DNA of 64,000 nt from an uncultured Crocinitomix sp. (lineage in GTDB: Bacteria; Bacteroidota; Bacteroidia; Flavobacteriales_D; Crocinitomicaceae): the NCBI GenBank assembly GCA_905478225.1, contig CAJQHR010000029.1:22510-86509 (forward strand), read 5' to 3'. How positions within the stretch are numbered: the stretch's first letter is position 1; every line of letters begins with the position of its first letter. Made by a program: the position numbers and the translations under genes. Positions 36,793 through 48,871 of the stretch are shown piece after piece. The notes beneath the pieces were generated by a model that had not been told where the DNA came from, did no database searches, and worked only from the letters and a program-made list of their open reading frames with translations.

Positions 36793-37344
36793 ATGGCTGA
36801 AATTAAGAAACGTTGGTACGTTGTTAGAGCGATTGGCGGTAAGGAAAGAAAAGTTAAAGATTATATTGATCTTGAAATTAAACGTCACAAATTAGAACAT
36901 TTGGTTGGACAAGTTTTGATTCCTACTGAAAAAGTATACCAAATCCGGAACGGAAAAAAAATTAGTAAGGAGAAAAACTACCTTCCAGGATATGTGCTTA
37001 TCGAAGCAAGTCTTGAAGGGGAAGTTCAACACATTATAAAAAGTGTTCCTAACGTAATAGGATTTATGGGAGCTGTTAAAGGCGGCGATCCAATGCCTAT
37101 GCGTACAAGTGAAGTAAACAGAATTCTTGGTAAAGTTGATGAATTGGCTGAACAAGAAGAAGAAATGAATGTGCCATATGTAGTGGGTGAAACCATTAAA
37201 GTAATTGACGGACCATTCAATGGATTCACGGGTGTTATTGAAGACATCAATGAACAGAAAAAGAAACTTGAAGTTATGGTTAAAATCTTCGGTCGTAAAA
37301 CACCGCTTGAGTTAAACTATATGCAAGTGGACAAAACAAATTAA
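36793..37344 (+). CDS. nusG: Transcription termination/antitermination protein NusG
   Basis: The ATG at 36793 gives 183 residues beginning MAEIKKRWYVVRAIGGKERK; the upstream extension overlaps secE and lacks similarity. NGN domain (~1-115; RWYVVRAIGGKE, LPGYVLIEA) then KOW motif (GETIKVIDGPFNGFTGVIED). It links RNA polymerase with ribosomes or Rho. Confidence 0.97.
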   Translation: MAEIKKRWYVVRAIGGKERKVKDYIDLEIKRHKLEHLVGQVLIPTEKVYQIRNGKKISKEKNYLPGYVLIEASLEGEVQHIIKSVPNVIGFMGAVKGGDPMPMRTSEVNRILGKVDELAEQEEEMNVPYVVGETIKVIDGPFNGFTGVIEDINEQKKKLEVMVKIFGRKTPLELNYMQVDKTN

Positions 37345-37373
37345 CGCGTATATTAACGTGTAGGAGTACTGCC

Positions 37374-37400
37374 CGAATGAAATAGAATGTTTCCCATTCG
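37374..37400 (+). promoter_or_regulatory. Leader hairpin upstream of rplK
   Basis: CGAATG (37374-37379) pairs with CATTCG (37395-37400) with inner AAA/TTT. It sits in the 95-base gap before rplK, where many bacteria carry the L1 autoregulatory site; equivalence here is inference. Confidence 0.35.
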
Positions 37401-37439
37401 AGAACAACGGTATGCTTGACTACAAAAAACAAACATATA

Positions 37440-37883
37440 ATGGCAAAACAAGTTGATGGATTAATCAAGCTTCAAATCAAAGGAGGAGCTGCTAATCCTT
37501 CACCTCCAGTAGGACCTGCATTGGGTGCAAAAGGGGTGAACATCATGGAGTTCTGTAAGCAGTTTAATGCTAGAACCCAAGAGAAAGCAGGAAAAGTACT
37601 TCCTGTTGTTATTACTGTATATGGAGATAAGACTTTTGACTTTGTTGTTAAAACACCTCCAGTAGCAGTACAATTACTAGAAGCAGCTAAACTGAAATCT
37701 GGTTCAGCAGAATCTAATCGAATCAAAGTAGCAAAAGTAACATGGGATCAAGTAAGAGCAATCGCTGAAGATAAAATTCAGGATATGAATGCTTTTAAAG
37801 TTGAGTCTGCTATGAAAATGGTAGCCGGTACTGCACGCAGTATGGGTATTACAGTTCAAGGCGCATTTCCAGAATCTAATTAA
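37440..37883 (+). CDS. rplK: 50S ribosomal protein L11
   Basis: 147 residues from the ATG at 37440 ([20 protein letters not shown]), including the Pro-rich [20 protein letters not shown] segment targeted by thiopeptides and the RNA-binding C-domain ending [12 protein letters not shown]. An upstream ATG (37416) would add eight residues not seen in L11. Confidence 0.98.
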   Translation: MAKQVDGLIKLQIKGGAANPSPPVGPALGAKGVNIMEFCKQFNARTQEKAGKVLPVVITVYGDKTFDFVVKTPPVAVQLLEAAKLKSGSAESNRIKVAKVTWDQVRAIAEDKIQDMNAFKVESAMKMVAGTARSMGITVQGAFPESN

Positions 37884-37890
37884 TTGAGCA

Positions 37891-38586
37891 ATGGCAAGAA
37901 TAAGTAAGAAAAGAAAAGAAAGCTTGGCGAAAATTGATCAAGAGAAAGCATATAGTCTCACAGAGGCATGTGCATTAGTAAAGGAAGTGACTACAAATAA
38001 ATTTGACGCATCTATTGATGTTGCAGTTCGTTTAGGAGTTGATCCTAGAAAAGCAAATCAAATGGTTCGTGGAACTGTAGCTCTACCTCACGGTACAGGA
38101 AAAGATGTTAAAGTACTTGTACTTTGCACAACTGACAAAGAGGCTGAAGCAACAGAAGCAGGAGCTGACTTTGTTGGCTTGGATGAGTACATCACTAAAA
38201 TAAAAGGTGGATGGACAGATGTTGACGTTATTGTAACAATGCCCTCAGTAATGGGGAAAGTTGGAGCTTTAGGTAGAATTTTAGGACCACGTGGTCTAAT
38301 GCCTAATCCAAAAACAGGTACAGTAACTATGGATGTGGCTAAAGCCGTAACAGAAGTTAAAGCTGGTAAAATTGATTTTAGAGTTGATAAATTTGGAATT
38401 ATTCACGCGGCAGTTGCTAAATCTTCATTCGAAGCTGGCAAAATCCAAGATAACCTTTCTGAATTGTTAACTACAATCATGAAGCTTAAACCGACAGCGG
38501 CAAAAGGAACGTACGTAAAAAGTATTAACATTAGTTCAACTATGAGCCCAGGTATCTCTATCGATACTAAAGCTTACGCCATCTAA
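37891..38586 (+). CDS. rplA: 50S ribosomal protein L1
   Basis: 231 residues, with the L1 signature MPNPKTGTV and the [14 protein letters not shown] loop. Seven bases after rplK. L1 stalk protein and, in many bacteria, repressor of the L11-L1 mRNA. Confidence 0.98.
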   Translation: MARISKKRKESLAKIDQEKAYSLTEACALVKEVTTNKFDASIDVAVRLGVDPRKANQMVRGTVALPHGTGKDVKVLVLCTTDKEAEATEAGADFVGLDEYITKIKGGWTDVDVIVTMPSVMGKVGALGRILGPRGLMPNPKTGTVTMDVAKAVTEVKAGKIDFRVDKFGIIHAAVAKSSFEAGKIQDNLSELLTTIMKLKPTAAKGTYVKSINISSTMSPGISIDTKAYAI

Positions 38587-38600
38587 GAAACCTCTATATT

Positions 38601-39128
38601 ATGACAAGAGAAGAAAAATCACAGTACATTGAAGACTTGGCTGCAAAGCTGTCTGAAACGGGTGTTTTCTATTTGACTGACACTGCAGGTTTAACTGTTG
38701 AGACGGTCAACCAATTAAGAGAGAAATGTTTCAAAAACTCGATTGAGTTACGTGTTGTAAAAAACACATTGCTTAAGAAAGCTATGGATAGCATTGACGG
38801 AACAGATTATGAAGAACTTTATGGAGTTCTTGCTGGACCGACTGCAATCATGTTCTCTGAAGTTGGAAGTGCACCAGCAAAGTTGATTAAAGATTTCCGT
38901 AAGAAAAACGATAAACCACTTATTAAAGGTGCTTTTATCGAAGAATCTATCTACACTGGAGATGAAAACTTAGATTTCCTAAGTTCAATCAAAAGTAAAG
39001 AAGAGCTTATCGGAGAGATTATTGGCTTGCTACAATCACCTGCTAAAAACGTTATTTCTGGACTTAAATCTGGTGGTAACACAATCGCAGGTCTTATTAA
39101 AACGCTTTCTGAAAGAGCAGAAGCATAA
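38601..39128 (+). CDS. rplJ: 50S ribosomal protein L10
   Basis: 175 residues beginning MTREEKSQYIEDLAAKLSET; conserved LREKCFKNSIELRVVKNTLL and a C-terminal helix for L7/L12 dimers. Forms the ribosomal stalk base. Confidence 0.97.
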   Translation: MTREEKSQYIEDLAAKLSETGVFYLTDTAGLTVETVNQLREKCFKNSIELRVVKNTLLKKAMDSIDGTDYEELYGVLAGPTAIMFSEVGSAPAKLIKDFRKKNDKPLIKGAFIEESIYTGDENLDFLSSIKSKEELIGEIIGLLQSPAKNVISGLKSGGNTIAGLIKTLSERAEA

Positions 39129-39165
39129 TTATTTTTATCAATAACACAATTTAAAACAAAATAAA

Positions 39166-39540
39166 ATGGCTGAATTAAAAGAATTCGCAGAACAACTAGT
39201 TAACCTTACAGTAAAAGAAGTTAACGAATTAGCAACTATCCTTAAAGATGAGTACGGTATCGAGCCTGCTGCTGCTGCTGCAGTTGCTGTTGCTGGGCCT
39301 GCTGCTGGTGGAGAAGAAGCGGAAGCTCAAACTGAGTTTGACGTAATCTTAAAAGCTGCTGGTGGATCTAAACTTGCTGTAGTAAAATTAGTAAAAGAAT
39401 TAACCGGAAAAGGGTTAAAAGAAGCTAAAGAATTAGTTGACAGTGCACCAACTGCATTAAAAGAAGGTGTATCTCAAGACGAAGCTAACGGTCTTAAGAC
39501 TGAGTTAGAAGCTGCGGGAGCAGAAGTTGAAATTAAGTAA
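39166..39540 (+). CDS. rplL: 50S ribosomal protein L7/L12
   Basis: 124 residues: N-terminal dimerisation domain, an Ala/Gly-rich hinge ([20 protein letters not shown]) and the C-terminal factor-binding domain ([20 protein letters not shown]). Recruits translation GTPases. Confidence 0.98.
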   Translation: MAELKEFAEQLVNLTVKEVNELATILKDEYGIEPAAAAAVAVAGPAAGGEEAEAQTEFDVILKAAGGSKLAVVKLVKELTGKGLKEAKELVDSAPTALKEGVSQDEANGLKTELEAAGAEVEIK

Positions 39541-39555
39541 GAACACTTAAGAAGT

Positions 39556-39600
39556 ACAGGATAGGCACTGCCCTTTGGGCATGTGCCTACTCCTGTTTTA
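39556..39600 (+). promoter_or_regulatory. Attenuator/processing hairpin between rplL and rpoB
   Basis: ACAGGA-TAGGCAC with an inner TGCCC / GGGCA stem pairs with GTGCCTA-CTCCTGT, followed by TTTTATAG. The position matches the rplL-rpoB attenuator and RNase III site of Escherichia coli; function here is inferred. Confidence 0.75.
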
Positions 39601-39648
39601 TAGTTCGCATCATTTAGAATTTATTTTCTTTAACAAAAAAAATTAGCC

Positions 39649-42600
39649 TTGGTACCAAATAATATAACTAAAGAAAGAATCAATTTTAGAAGCCAGTCGG
39701 CGCTGTTTGAATACCCTGATTTCCTGGATATTCAGTTGGAATCGTTCAGACAATTCTTTCAGTTGGAGACAACACCAGAAAACAGAAGTGACGAAGGACT
39801 TTTCAAAGTGTTTAGTGAGAATTTTCCAATCACTGATACACGAAATCAATTCGTACTCGAATTCTTAGATTATTTTGTTGATCCACCGCGTTACACAATT
39901 GCTGAGTGTATCGATAGGGGATTAACTTATAGTGTGCCGCTAAAGGCAAAGCTGAAATTGTATTGTACTGATCCTGAACACGAGGATTTTGAAACAATCG
40001 TTCAAGATGTTTATTTGGGTACAATACCATACATGACACCTAAAGGATCATTTGTAATAAATGGTGCTGAACGTGTAATCGTATCTCAATTGCATAGATC
40101 TCCTGGAGTTTTCTTCGGACAATCTAGACATGCAAATGGTACGAAATTATACTCTGCACGTATTATTCCTTTTAAAGGTTCATGGATCGAATTCGCAACT
40201 GATATTAATTCAGTAATGTACGCGTATATCGATCGTAAAAAGAAATTACCTGTTACCACTTTATTCCGTGCACTCGGATTTGAAAGTGACAAAGATATTT
40301 TAGAAATTTTCGATCTTGCTGATGAAGTTAAAACAACTAAATCAGGATTGAAAAAAGTAATGGGACGTAAATTAGCCGCTAGAGTTTTGAAAACTTGGGT
40401 GGAAGATTTCGTGGATGAGGATACAGGCGAAGTTGTTTCTATTGAAAGAAATGAAGTGTTATTAGATCGTGAAACATTGCTAGAGCAAGAGCATGTTGAT
40501 TTGATCTTAGACGCAGGCGTTAAATCTGTGATCTTACACAAAGAGAATGTAAATTCTGCGGATTTTGCAATTATCTATAATACGTTACAAAAAGATACTT
40601 CTAACTCAGAGAAAGAAGCTGTAGAACATATTTATCGTCAATTACGTAACGCTGAGCCGCCTGATTTCGAAACGGCGCGTGGTGTATTCGAAAAACTATT
40701 CTTCTCCGATTCAAGATATGATTTAGGTGAAGTAGGACGTTATAGAATCAATAAAAAATTAGGTTTAGATACTGATATTGAGCAAAAAGTATTAACGAAA
40801 GAGGATATCATCCTTATCGTAAGATACTTGATTGAGTTAATTAACGCGAAAGCGGAGATTGACGATATTGATCACTTGTCAAATAGACGTGTAAGAACTG
40901 TTGGTGAGCAATTGCACAACCAATTCGGTGTTGGTTTAGCTCGTATGGCTAGAACAATTCGTGAAAGAATGAACGTTAGAGATAACGAAGTCTTTACACC
41001 GATCGATTTGATTAATGCGAAAACGCTTTCTTCTGTAATTAATTCATTCTTCGGAACAAATCAGCTGTCTCAGTTCATGGATCAAACGAATCCATTATCG
41101 GAGGTAACACACAAAAGAAGACTATCTGCCTTAGGGCCAGGGGGTTTATCTCGTGAAAGAGCAGGGTTTGAGGTTCGTGATGTTCACTATACGCACTACG
41201 GTCGTCTTTGTACGATTGAAACTCCAGAGGGACCGAATATTGGTTTGATTTCCTCATTATGTGTATTTGCAAAAGTGAATAAACTTGGATTTATCGAAAC
41301 GCCATATTGGTCAGTGACTAAAGGTAAAGTGGATCAATCTGGTTCACCTATTTATTTAAGTGCTGAAGAAGAAGAGTCAAAGATTATTGCACAAGCAAGT
41401 ATGTCTATTGACAAATCAGGTAAGTTTACTGATGATAAAATTAAAGCAAGATTAGAAGGTGATTTCCCTGTTGTTAGTCCAGATGCAATTGCTTTAATGG
41501 ATGTAGGAACAAACCAAATTGCTTCTATTGCTGCATCTTCTATTCCTTTCTTGGAGCATGATGATGCCAACCGTGCACTGATGGGATCAAATATGATGCG
41601 TCAGGCCGTGCCATTATTAAAACCAAATTCACCAGTAGTTGGTACTGGAATTGAAGGTATTGTTGCTAGAGATTCTCGTGTATTGATTAATGCTGAAGGA
41701 GATGGGGTTGTTGAGTATGTAGATGCCAACGAAATTAAAATTAGATATAACTTATCGGAGGCTGATAAATTGGTAAACTTTGATGGTGATATTAAAACAT
41801 ATGCTTTAACAAAATTCCAAAAAACAAACCAGAGTACTACGATCAACTTAAGACCTATTGTTCTTAAAGGAGATAAAGTTTCTAAAGGACAAGTGCTTTG
41901 TGAAGGTTATGCAACACAATCAGGTGAGTTGGCCTTAGGTCAAAACTTGAAAGTGGCATTTATGCCTTGGCAAGGATATAACTTTGAGGATGCAATTGTA
42001 ATCTCTGAGAAAGTTGTTCGTGAGGATATCTTTACTTCAGTTCATATTGATGAGTATTCTTTAGATGTACGTGATACAAAACGTGGTCTTGAAGAATTAA
42101 CTGCGGATATTCCAAACGTTTCGGAAGAAGCAACTAAAGATTTGGATGAGAATGGAATCATTCGAGTTGGTGCTGAAATTAAAGAAGGCGACATCTTAAT
42201 TGGTAAGATTACACCAAAAGGAGAAACTGATCCTTCACCGGAAGAAAAACTTTTAAGAGCAATCTTTGGTGATAAAGCGGGTGATGTGAAAGATGCTTCT
42301 TTAAAGGCGTCTCCATCTTTAAGAGGTGTTGTAATTGCTAAGAAATTGTTCTCAAGAGCAATTAAAGATAGAAAAACGAAAGCAAAAGATAAACCAATGC
42401 TAGCGCAATTGGATGCTGACTACGAATTAGAAGCAGGCCAATTAAAAGGTGTGTTGATTGATAAATTGCTTGACATTTTAAAAGATCACAAATCTGCAGG
42501 CGTATATAATAACTTTAAAGAAGAAATTCTTAAAAAAGGAATTAAGTTCTCTGAAAAGAATTTGATGATTGTTGACTTTAGCATTGTTAATCCATATGAT

Positions 42601-43461
42601 TGGACAAAAGATGCTGAAATCAATAAATTAATCCAACGTGTTTTACACAACCACTCTATTAAGGCAAACGATTTATTAGGAATCTACAAACGTAAAAAAT
42701 TCCAAATCTCTGTTGGTGATGACTTACCAACGGGAATTGTGAAAATGGCGAAAGTATATGTTGCTAAGAAACGTAAGTTGAAAGTTGGGGATAAGATGGC
42801 AGGTCGTCACGGAAATAAAGGTATTGTTGCCAATATTGTTCGTCAAGAAGATATGCCGTTCTTAGATGATGGAACGCCGGTAGATATTGTATTGAATCCG
42901 TTAGGGGTTCCATCTCGTATGAACCTTGGTCAGATTTATGAAACAGTTTTAGGATGGGCAGGAATTGAGTTAGGTGTTAAATTTGCCTCTCCAATTTTTG
43001 ACGGTGCTTCAATTGATCAGATAAACGAGTATACTGATAAAGCAGGTGTACCGCGATTTGGTAGAAGTTACTTAATTGACGGTAATACAGGTGATCGTTT
43101 TGATCAACCTGCTACAGTTGGTGTAATTTACATGCTGAAATTAGGTCACATGGTTGATGATAAGATGCACGCACGTTCAATCGGACCATATTCATTAATT
43201 ACACAACAGCCACTTGGAGGTAAAGCTCAATTTGGAGGTCAGCGTTTTGGTGAGATGGAAGTTTGGGCATTAGAGGCTTATGGAGCATCTAACATCTTAA
43301 GAGAAATCTTAACAATTAAATCGGATGATGTAATCGGAAGAGCGAAAGCTTACGAGGCCATTGTTAAAGGTGAAAACTTTGGTGAACCTGGAATTCCTGA
43401 ATCATTCAATGTATTGTTGAACGAGTTAGCTGGATTAGGGTTGAACATCACTTTGGATTAA
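39649..43461 (+). CDS. rpoB: DNA-directed RNA polymerase subunit beta
   Basis: The 1270-residue beta subunit is intact. The start is a TTG (39649): an in-frame TAA at 39631 leaves no ATG upstream, and residues 2-20 ([19 protein letters not shown]) already align with usual RpoB openings. The rifampicin-region signature [20 protein letters not shown], then [20 protein letters not shown], is present with wild-type residues. Later conserved blocks are [26 protein letters not shown] and the C-terminal [20 protein letters not shown]. Core enzyme, cytosolic. Confidence 0.99.
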   Translation: MVPNNITKERINFRSQSALFEYPDFLDIQLESFRQFFQLETTPENRSDEGLFKVFSENFPITDTRNQFVLEFLDYFVDPPRYTIAECIDRGLTYSVPLKAKLKLYCTDPEHEDFETIVQDVYLGTIPYMTPKGSFVINGAERVIVSQLHRSPGVFFGQSRHANGTKLYSARIIPFKGSWIEFATDINSVMYAYIDRKKKLPVTTLFRALGFESDKDILEIFDLADEVKTTKSGLKKVMGRKLAARVLKTWVEDFVDEDTGEVVSIERNEVLLDRETLLEQEHVDLILDAGVKSVILHKENVNSADFAIIYNTLQKDTSNSEKEAVEHIYRQLRNAEPPDFETARGVFEKLFFSDSRYDLGEVGRYRINKKLGLDTDIEQKVLTKEDIILIVRYLIELINAKAEIDDIDHLSNRRVRTVGEQLHNQFGVGLARMARTIRERMNVRDNEVFTPIDLINAKTLSSVINSFFGTNQLSQFMDQTNPLSEVTHKRRLSALGPGGLSRERAGFEVRDVHYTHYGRLCTIETPEGPNIGLISSLCVFAKVNKLGFIETPYWSVTKGKVDQSGSPIYLSAEEEESKIIAQASMSIDKSGKFTDDKIKARLEGDFPVVSPDAIALMDVGTNQIASIAASSIPFLEHDDANRALMGSNMMRQAVPLLKPNSPVVGTGIEGIVARDSRVLINAEGDGVVEYVDANEIKIRYNLSEADKLVNFDGDIKTYALTKFQKTNQSTTINLRPIVLKGDKVSKGQVLCEGYATQSGELALGQNLKVAFMPWQGYNFEDAIVISEKVVREDIFTSVHIDEYSLDVRDTKRGLEELTADIPNVSEEATKDLDENGIIRVGAEIKEGDILIGKITPKGETDPSPEEKLLRAIFGDKAGDVKDASLKASPSLRGVVIAKKLFSRAIKDRKTKAKDKPMLAQLDADYELEAGQLKGVLIDKLLDILKDHKSAGVYNNFKEEILKKGIKFSEKNLMIVDFSIVNPYDWTKDAEINKLIQRVLHNHSIKANDLLGIYKRKKFQISVGDDLPTGIVKMAKVYVAKKRKLKVGDKMAGRHGNKGIVANIVRQEDMPFLDDGTPVDIVLNPLGVPSRMNLGQIYETVLGWAGIELGVKFASPIFDGASIDQINEYTDKAGVPRFGRSYLIDGNTGDRFDQPATVGVIYMLKLGHMVDDKMHARSIGPYSLITQQPLGGKAQFGGQRFGEMEVWALEAYGASNILREILTIKSDDVIGRAKAYEAIVKGENFGEPGIPESFNVLLNELAGLGLNITLD

Positions 43462-43481
43462 TTAATTAAAAAGAAAACTAG

Positions 43482-43523
43482 ATTTTAAAAGGAGACTGAG
43501 GCACTCGAAGTCCCCTTTTAAAT
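43482..43523 (+). promoter_or_regulatory. Intergenic hairpin between rpoB and rpoC
   Basis: ATTTTAAAAGGAGACT (43482-43497) pairs with AGTCCCCTTTTAAAT (43509-43523), with one bulge and one mismatch. Lacks a T-tract, so mRNA processing or stability is more likely than termination. Confidence 0.5.
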
Positions 43524-43545
43524 AATCTAAAATCTAAATAGAATT

Positions 43546-46500
43546 ATGGCTTATAGAAAAGAGACAAAATCTAGAAGTAGTTTTAATAAAATAACGATTA
43601 GTTTGGCTTCTCCAGAAATGATTTTAGAAAAATCATTTGGTGAGGTTTTAAAGCCAGAGACAATCAACTATAGAACTTATAAACCAGAGCGTGACGGATT
43701 ATTCTGTGAAAGAATTTTCGGACCTGTAAAGGATTATGAGTGTCATTGCGGAAAATATAAACGAATCCGATATAAAGGAATTGTTTGTGACCGTTGTGGT
43801 GTAGAGGTTACTGAGAAAAAAGTACGTCGTGAGCGTATGGGGCACATTTCATTGGTTGTTCCTGTAGCACACATTTGGTATTTCAGATCGTTACCAAACA
43901 AAATTGGATACCTATTAGGTTTACCCACAAAAAAATTGGATCAAATTATCTATTACGAAAGATATGTAGTGATTCAAAAAGGTATTGCAGAGCGCCTAGA
44001 TGGTGAAGAGCTAAATTACATGGACTTCTTAACAGAAGAAGAGTATTTAGACATCTTGGATGAAACGCCAAAAGAAAATCAATATTTAGAGGATTCAGAT
44101 CCAAATAAATTCATTGCAAAAATGGGTGCTGAGGCATTACATGATTTATTGCAACGTTTGGAGCTTGATACTTTATCTTATGATTTAAGACATAAAGCAA
44201 ATACTGAAACTTCTCAGCAACGTAAAAAAGAGGCTTTAAAGCGTCTTCAAGTTGTTGAGTCGGTAAGAGATTCGCAAACAAGAGTTGAAAACAGACCAGA
44301 ATGGATGATCGTTAAGGTTGTTCCAGTTATTCCGCCAGAGTTAAGACCTTTGGTACCTCTAGATGGTGGTCGTTTCGCAACATCTGATTTAAATGATTTA
44401 TACAGACGTGTAATTATTCGTAATAACCGTTTGAAGAGATTATTGGAGATTAAAGCACCAGAAGTAATTTTGAGAAATGAGAAGCGTATGCTTCAAGAGT
44501 CTGTAGATTCTTTATTCGATAACTCAAGAAAATCATCTGCTGTAAAAACAGAATCTAACCGACCTTTAAAATCATTATCTGATTCATTAAAAGGTAAGCA
44601 AGGACGTTTCCGTCAAAACTTACTAGGTAAAAGGGTTGATTATTCAGCACGTTCTGTAATTGTTGTTGGACCAAACTTGAAATTACACGAGTGCGGTTTA
44701 CCAAAGAACATGGCGGCCGAGTTATTCAAACCGTTTATCATCAGAAAATTGATTGAAAGAGGGGTTGTTAAAACTGTAAAATCTGCAAAGAAAATAGTTG
44801 ACAAGAAAGAACCAATTGTGTGGGATATTCTGGAGAACGTATTAAGAGGTCATCCAGTACTTCTTAACCGTGCACCAACACTACACAGATTAGGTATTCA
44901 AGCTTTCCAACCTAAATTGATCGAAGGAAAAGCAATTCGCCTTCACCCGTTAGTTTGTACGGCCTTCAACGCCGATTTTGATGGGGATCAAATGGCAGTT
45001 CACTTACCATTAGGTAACGCTGCAATTTTGGAAGCACAAGTATTAATGTTGTCTTCTCACAACATCCGTAACTCTGCAAATGGTGCACCTATTACGGTAC
45101 CATCTCAGGATATGGTTTTAGGACTGTATTATATCACGAAGTTGAAAAAATCAACTGACGAGGTTACAGTTGCAGGTGAGGGAATGACTTTCTATTCTCC
45201 TGAAGAAGTAATTATTGCCAAAAACGAAGGAGCAATAGACATCCATGCAAGTATTAAAGTAAGAACGAAAGATGTTGATGAAGACGGAAATGCAGTTACA
45301 CGTATTGTTGATACGACAACTGGACGTGTAATCTTTAATCAAATGGTACCTGAAGAAGTGGGTTACGTGAATGACATTTTAACTAAAAAAGCATTAAGAG
45401 ATATTATCTCTAAAGTTCTAGCGGTTTGTGGTACTGCTCGTACAGCTCAATTCTTAGATGATATCAAAGGGTTAGGTTATCATATGGCCTTTAAAGGGGG
45501 GTTATCTTTCGTATTGGATGATGTAATTATCCCGAAAGAGAAAGACGAAATGGTTGATAAAGCCAATAAGGATGTTGATGAAGTTATGATGAACTATAAC
45601 ATGGGACTTATCACAAACAACGAACGTTACAACCAAATTATTGATATCTGGACGCACACCAATACACGATTAACTTCAGTATTGATGAACCGTTTAACAA
45701 GTGATCAACAAGGATTCAACTCAATCTATATGATGATGGATTCTGGTGCACGTGGATCTAAAGAGCAAATTCGTCAACTTTCAGGAATGAGGGGCTTAAT
45801 GGCGAAACCACAAAAATCTGGAGCATCTTCACAAGACATTATTGAGAATCCAATTCTCTCTAACTTTAAAGAAGGTCTTTCGGTACTAGAGTACTTTATT
45901 TCTACACACGGTGCGCGTAAAGGATTGGCCGATACTGCCTTAAAAACGGCTGATGCTGGTTACCTTACGAGACGTTTGGTTGATGTTGCTCAAGATGTTG
46001 TTATTAATGAAGAAGATTGTGGTACACTAAGAGGTGTTACAGTTTCTGCATTAAAGAAAAATGATGACATTGTTGAGTCATTATATGATAGAATTTTAGG
46101 TCGTGTAACTGTTCATGATGTATTGGTTCCTGGAACTGAAGAAGTGATTGTTGAATCGGGTGTTGAAATTATCGAACCTATTGCTAAGAAAATTGCCGCA
46201 GCTGAAATTGAAGAAGTTGAAGTACGTTCAGTACTAACTTGTGAAATGAAGCGTGGTGCTTGTGCTAAATGTTACGGACGTAACCTTTCTTCCAGTCAAA
46301 TGGCTGTTAAAGGTGACGCGGTTGGTGTAATTGCGGCACAATCAATTGGTGAACCGGGTACACAGCTAACATTACGTACATTCCACGTTGGGGGTACAGC
46401 ATCAAACATTGCTGATGAAAACAAATTAATTGCCAAGTTTGACGGAAATCTTGAAATTGAAGAGCTACGAACTGTAGATGCTAAAGACAAAGAAGGAAAT

Positions 46501-47832
46501 GCGGTTAAAATGATCTTAGGACGATCAGGTGAAGCTAAAATTTCTCATCCGACAACTGGTATCGTAATGATGACAGCTAACGTTCCTTATGGGTCTAAGT
46601 TAGTTTCTAGTCCAAGCGGTGCAATTAAAAAAGGAGATGTCATTTGTGAATGGGATCCTTATAATGCTGTAATCCTTTCTGAAAATAAAGGAAAGGTATT
46701 GTTCGAAAATATTATTGACGGTGAAACATTCCGTGAAGAGATTGATGAGCAAACAGGATTTAGAGAAAAAGTAATTACTGAAAATAGAAGAAAGAAGAAT
46801 GTTCCAACGGTAACTATTGTTGATACTAAAGGTAATCCTATTCGTTCTTACAACTTACCAACAGGTGCGCACATTGTTGTAGAAGATGGCGCGAAGATTG
46901 AAGCAGGTGTAATCTTGGTTAAGATTCCTCGTGTCGCTGGTAAAACTGGTGATATTACAGGGGGGCTGCCACGTGTAACTGAGTTATTTGAAGCACGTAA
47001 CCCTTCTAGTCCGGCAACTGTTTCTGAAATTGATGGTATCGTTTCTTACGGTAAAATCAAACGTGGTAATCGTGAGGTTATCATTGAATCTAAAACAGGA
47101 ATTATCCGTAAATACTTAGCACCACTTTCTAAACATATCTTGGTTCAAGAAAATGATTTTGTTAAAGCGGGTCAATCGTTAACTGATGGAGCTATTACGC
47201 CAAAAGATATCTTGAACATTAAAGGGCCAACAGCCGTTCAGGAATACTTAGTGAATGAAGTTCAAGAGGTTTACCGATTACAAGGGGTGAAAATTAACGA
47301 TAAACACTTTGAGGTTATTGTACGTCAAATGATGTTGAAAGTTGAAATCACTCAGGCTGGTGATACGAAACTATTAGAAAACCAAAATGTACATAAAGCA
47401 GACTTCTTTGATGAGAATGATGCGTTATATGGTAAGAAAGTAGTTGTTGATCCGGGAGAGTCTGACACAATGCAGCCTGGTCAAATTATCACTGCGCGTA
47501 AATTGAGAGATGAAAACTCAATGTTGAAACGTAAGGATAAGGCGTTGGTTGAAGCAAGAGATGCAGTTCCTGCAACTTCTTCTCCAGTTTTACAAGGGAT
47601 TACAAGAGCGTCGCTACAAACGCGAAGCTTTATTTCAGCAGCATCATTCCAGGAAACTACAAAAGTACTGAATGAGGCAGCTCTAAACGGTAAAGAAGAT
47701 TGCTTGTTAGGATTGAAGGAAAATGTAATTGTTGGACATAAAATTCCAGCAGGTACAGGATTCAGAGAATTTCAACACTTAGTGGTTGGAAATCAAGCTG
47801 AATACGATCAGTTGACAAAAGACAGCGAATAG
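43546..47832 (+). CDS. rpoC: DNA-directed RNA polymerase subunit beta'
   Basis: The 1428-residue beta' subunit is intact. It has the N-terminal zinc site (CHCGKY ... CDRCGVEV), the catalytic [15 protein letters not shown] with three Asp for Mg2+, the bridge/trigger region [20 protein letters not shown], the second zinc site ([16 protein letters not shown]) and [19 protein letters not shown]. Length matches other Bacteroidota. Followed by a strong terminator. Confidence 0.99.
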   Translation: MAYRKETKSRSSFNKITISLASPEMILEKSFGEVLKPETINYRTYKPERDGLFCERIFGPVKDYECHCGKYKRIRYKGIVCDRCGVEVTEKKVRRERMGHISLVVPVAHIWYFRSLPNKIGYLLGLPTKKLDQIIYYERYVVIQKGIAERLDGEELNYMDFLTEEEYLDILDETPKENQYLEDSDPNKFIAKMGAEALHDLLQRLELDTLSYDLRHKANTETSQQRKKEALKRLQVVESVRDSQTRVENRPEWMIVKVVPVIPPELRPLVPLDGGRFATSDLNDLYRRVIIRNNRLKRLLEIKAPEVILRNEKRMLQESVDSLFDNSRKSSAVKTESNRPLKSLSDSLKGKQGRFRQNLLGKRVDYSARSVIVVGPNLKLHECGLPKNMAAELFKPFIIRKLIERGVVKTVKSAKKIVDKKEPIVWDILENVLRGHPVLLNRAPTLHRLGIQAFQPKLIEGKAIRLHPLVCTAFNADFDGDQMAVHLPLGNAAILEAQVLMLSSHNIRNSANGAPITVPSQDMVLGLYYITKLKKSTDEVTVAGEGMTFYSPEEVIIAKNEGAIDIHASIKVRTKDVDEDGNAVTRIVDTTTGRVIFNQMVPEEVGYVNDILTKKALRDIISKVLAVCGTARTAQFLDDIKGLGYHMAFKGGLSFVLDDVIIPKEKDEMVDKANKDVDEVMMNYNMGLITNNERYNQIIDIWTHTNTRLTSVLMNRLTSDQQGFNSIYMMMDSGARGSKEQIRQLSGMRGLMAKPQKSGASSQDIIENPILSNFKEGLSVLEYFISTHGARKGLADTALKTADAGYLTRRLVDVAQDVVINEEDCGTLRGVTVSALKKNDDIVESLYDRILGRVTVHDVLVPGTEEVIVESGVEIIEPIAKKIAAAEIEEVEVRSVLTCEMKRGACAKCYGRNLSSSQMAVKGDAVGVIAAQSIGEPGTQLTLRTFHVGGTASNIADENKLIAKFDGNLEIEELRTVDAKDKEGNAVKMILGRSGEAKISHPTTGIVMMTANVPYGSKLVSSPSGAIKKGDVICEWDPYNAVILSENKGKVLFENIIDGETFREEIDEQTGFREKVITENRRKKNVPTVTIVDTKGNPIRSYNLPTGAHIVVEDGAKIEAGVILVKIPRVAGKTGDITGGLPRVTELFEARNPSSPATVSEIDGIVSYGKIKRGNREVIIESKTGIIRKYLAPLSKHILVQENDFVKAGQSLTDGAITPKDILNIKGPTAVQEYLVNEVQEVYRLQGVKINDKHFEVIVRQMMLKVEITQAGDTKLLENQNVHKADFFDENDALYGKKVVVDPGESDTMQPGQIITARKLRDENSMLKRKDKALVEARDAVPATSSPVLQGITRASLQTRSFISAASFQETTKVLNEAALNGKEDCLLGLKENVIVGHKIPAGTGFREFQHLVVGNQAEYDQLTKDSE

Positions 47833-47850
47833 TCGAATCAAATAAATTAT

Positions 47851-47883
47851 AAAGCCCTGACAGTTATCGTCAGGGCTTTTTTT
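47851..47883 (+). terminator. Terminator of the rpl-rpo operon
   Basis: AAAGCCCTGAC agttatc GTCAGGGCTTTTTTT: an eleven-pair stem, a seven-base loop and a T-run directly after rpoC. Confidence 0.95.
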
Positions 47884-47916
47884 GTACCTTTAAATGAATA
47901 AGCGAAAAACAATAAA

Positions 47917-48240
47917 ATGAGCGAATCAAACACCAAAAAAAACAGCAACCAAATTAATATCGAATTGCCAGAAGAGGTAGCGGAAGGACAATATTCTAAT
48001 TTGTCTATCATTACCCATTCAACGAGTGAATTTATTGTTGATTTCGTTCAGTTAATGCCGGGTGTTCCCAAAGGCAAAGTTAAATCTAGGGTTATTATGA
48101 CGCCCGAAAACGCCAAGAAACTCATGCTCGCCATGCGTGACAATATTTCGAAGTATGAAGGTTTACACGGTAAAATAAAAACGCACGAACAACAACAGGC
48201 CATTCCAATGAATTTTGGTGGGCCGACTACGGAGGCATAG
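47917..48240 (+). CDS. DUF3467 family protein
   Basis: 107 residues, starting MSESNTKKNSNQINIELPEE; the core AEGQYSNLSIITHSTSEFIV DFVQLMPG and SRVIMTPENAKKLMLAMRDN defines DUF3467, a small beta-barrel-like family often found beside rpoC in Bacteroidota. Role unknown; conserved position suggests a link to transcription or translation. Flanked by terminators on both sides, so it has its own promoter within the 84-base gap. Confidence 0.9.
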   Translation: MSESNTKKNSNQINIELPEEVAEGQYSNLSIITHSTSEFIVDFVQLMPGVPKGKVKSRVIMTPENAKKLMLAMRDNISKYEGLHGKIKTHEQQQAIPMNFGGPTTEA

Positions 48241-48256
48241 GTTAAAAAGAAATATT

Positions 48257-48297
48257 AAAAGCCGCGCAAGCTAACTTAGTTTGTGCGGCTTTTTTTA
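48257..48297 (+). terminator. Terminator after the DUF3467 gene
   Basis: AAAGCCGCGCAAGCTAA pairs with TTAGTTTGTGCGGCTTT with a T-run. The convergent gene (stop at 48308) may also use it from the other side. Confidence 0.9.
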
Positions 48298-48307
48298 TAA
48301 TAAGTTG

Positions 48308-48789
48308 TTATGAGATTTCAATCGCCTTATAGTTAAATGGGCTTGAATGATCTTTATATATAACATTCCCGCAACTGCAAGTCTCATTCCAGGGTCGACC
48401 AATATTTTCTTGCGTGGAGACACGATTTTCTTTTTGACAACTCGGACATTTTAGTGTAAAATAGACTCTTGCCCAACCAAAATCAAAATTCGATTCTATT
48501 TGGTGTTTCCGATCAATAAACGGGTCGTACTCAAAGTCAATTTGGTAGTGTATTTCAACAGTAGTTGATGTCTTAATTATTTCTCGGCGGCTTAAAGTAC
48601 AGGGAATCCATCACATTTTTTTCGAGGCGTACAAATTCCCTTTTCATTGATGTTTTCAAAAATAATGGTTCTATTGTATCGGCGACAATTAAGGCAGGGG
48701 AGTGATATTTCTAATTGGTCATCAAGACTGATGAAATTTTCGGGACTAAGAATAAATTCACATTTTAATTTGTATTGATACTTTCCCAT
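48308..48789 (-). pseudogene. Frameshifted zinc-ribbon protein
   Basis: From ATG 48789 the first phase reads MGKYQYKLKCEFILSPENFI ... CLNCRRYNRTIIFENINEKG ... KKCDGFPVL and stops at 48592. Another phase carries SRREIIKTSTTVEIHYQIDF ... LKCPSCQKENRVSTQ ... CSCGNVIYKDHSS to a stop at 48308, with no start codon of its own. One extra T at the T-run (48594-48596, AAA on the plus strand) would join both into a 160-residue protein with two cysteine clusters. Similar in plan to the broken gene at 18438. Function unknown. Confidence 0.65.
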
Positions 48790-48871
48790 GATTTAATTTT
48801 CGCTGTGCTACAATTTAGTTAACAAACTTATGCAATTGTGTGCTAATCAATTCGAAACAGCCAATAATCGA

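Noticed and set aside
39241..39330. Low-complexity GCT/GCA repeat
   Set aside because: It is the normal alanine-rich hinge of L7/L12.
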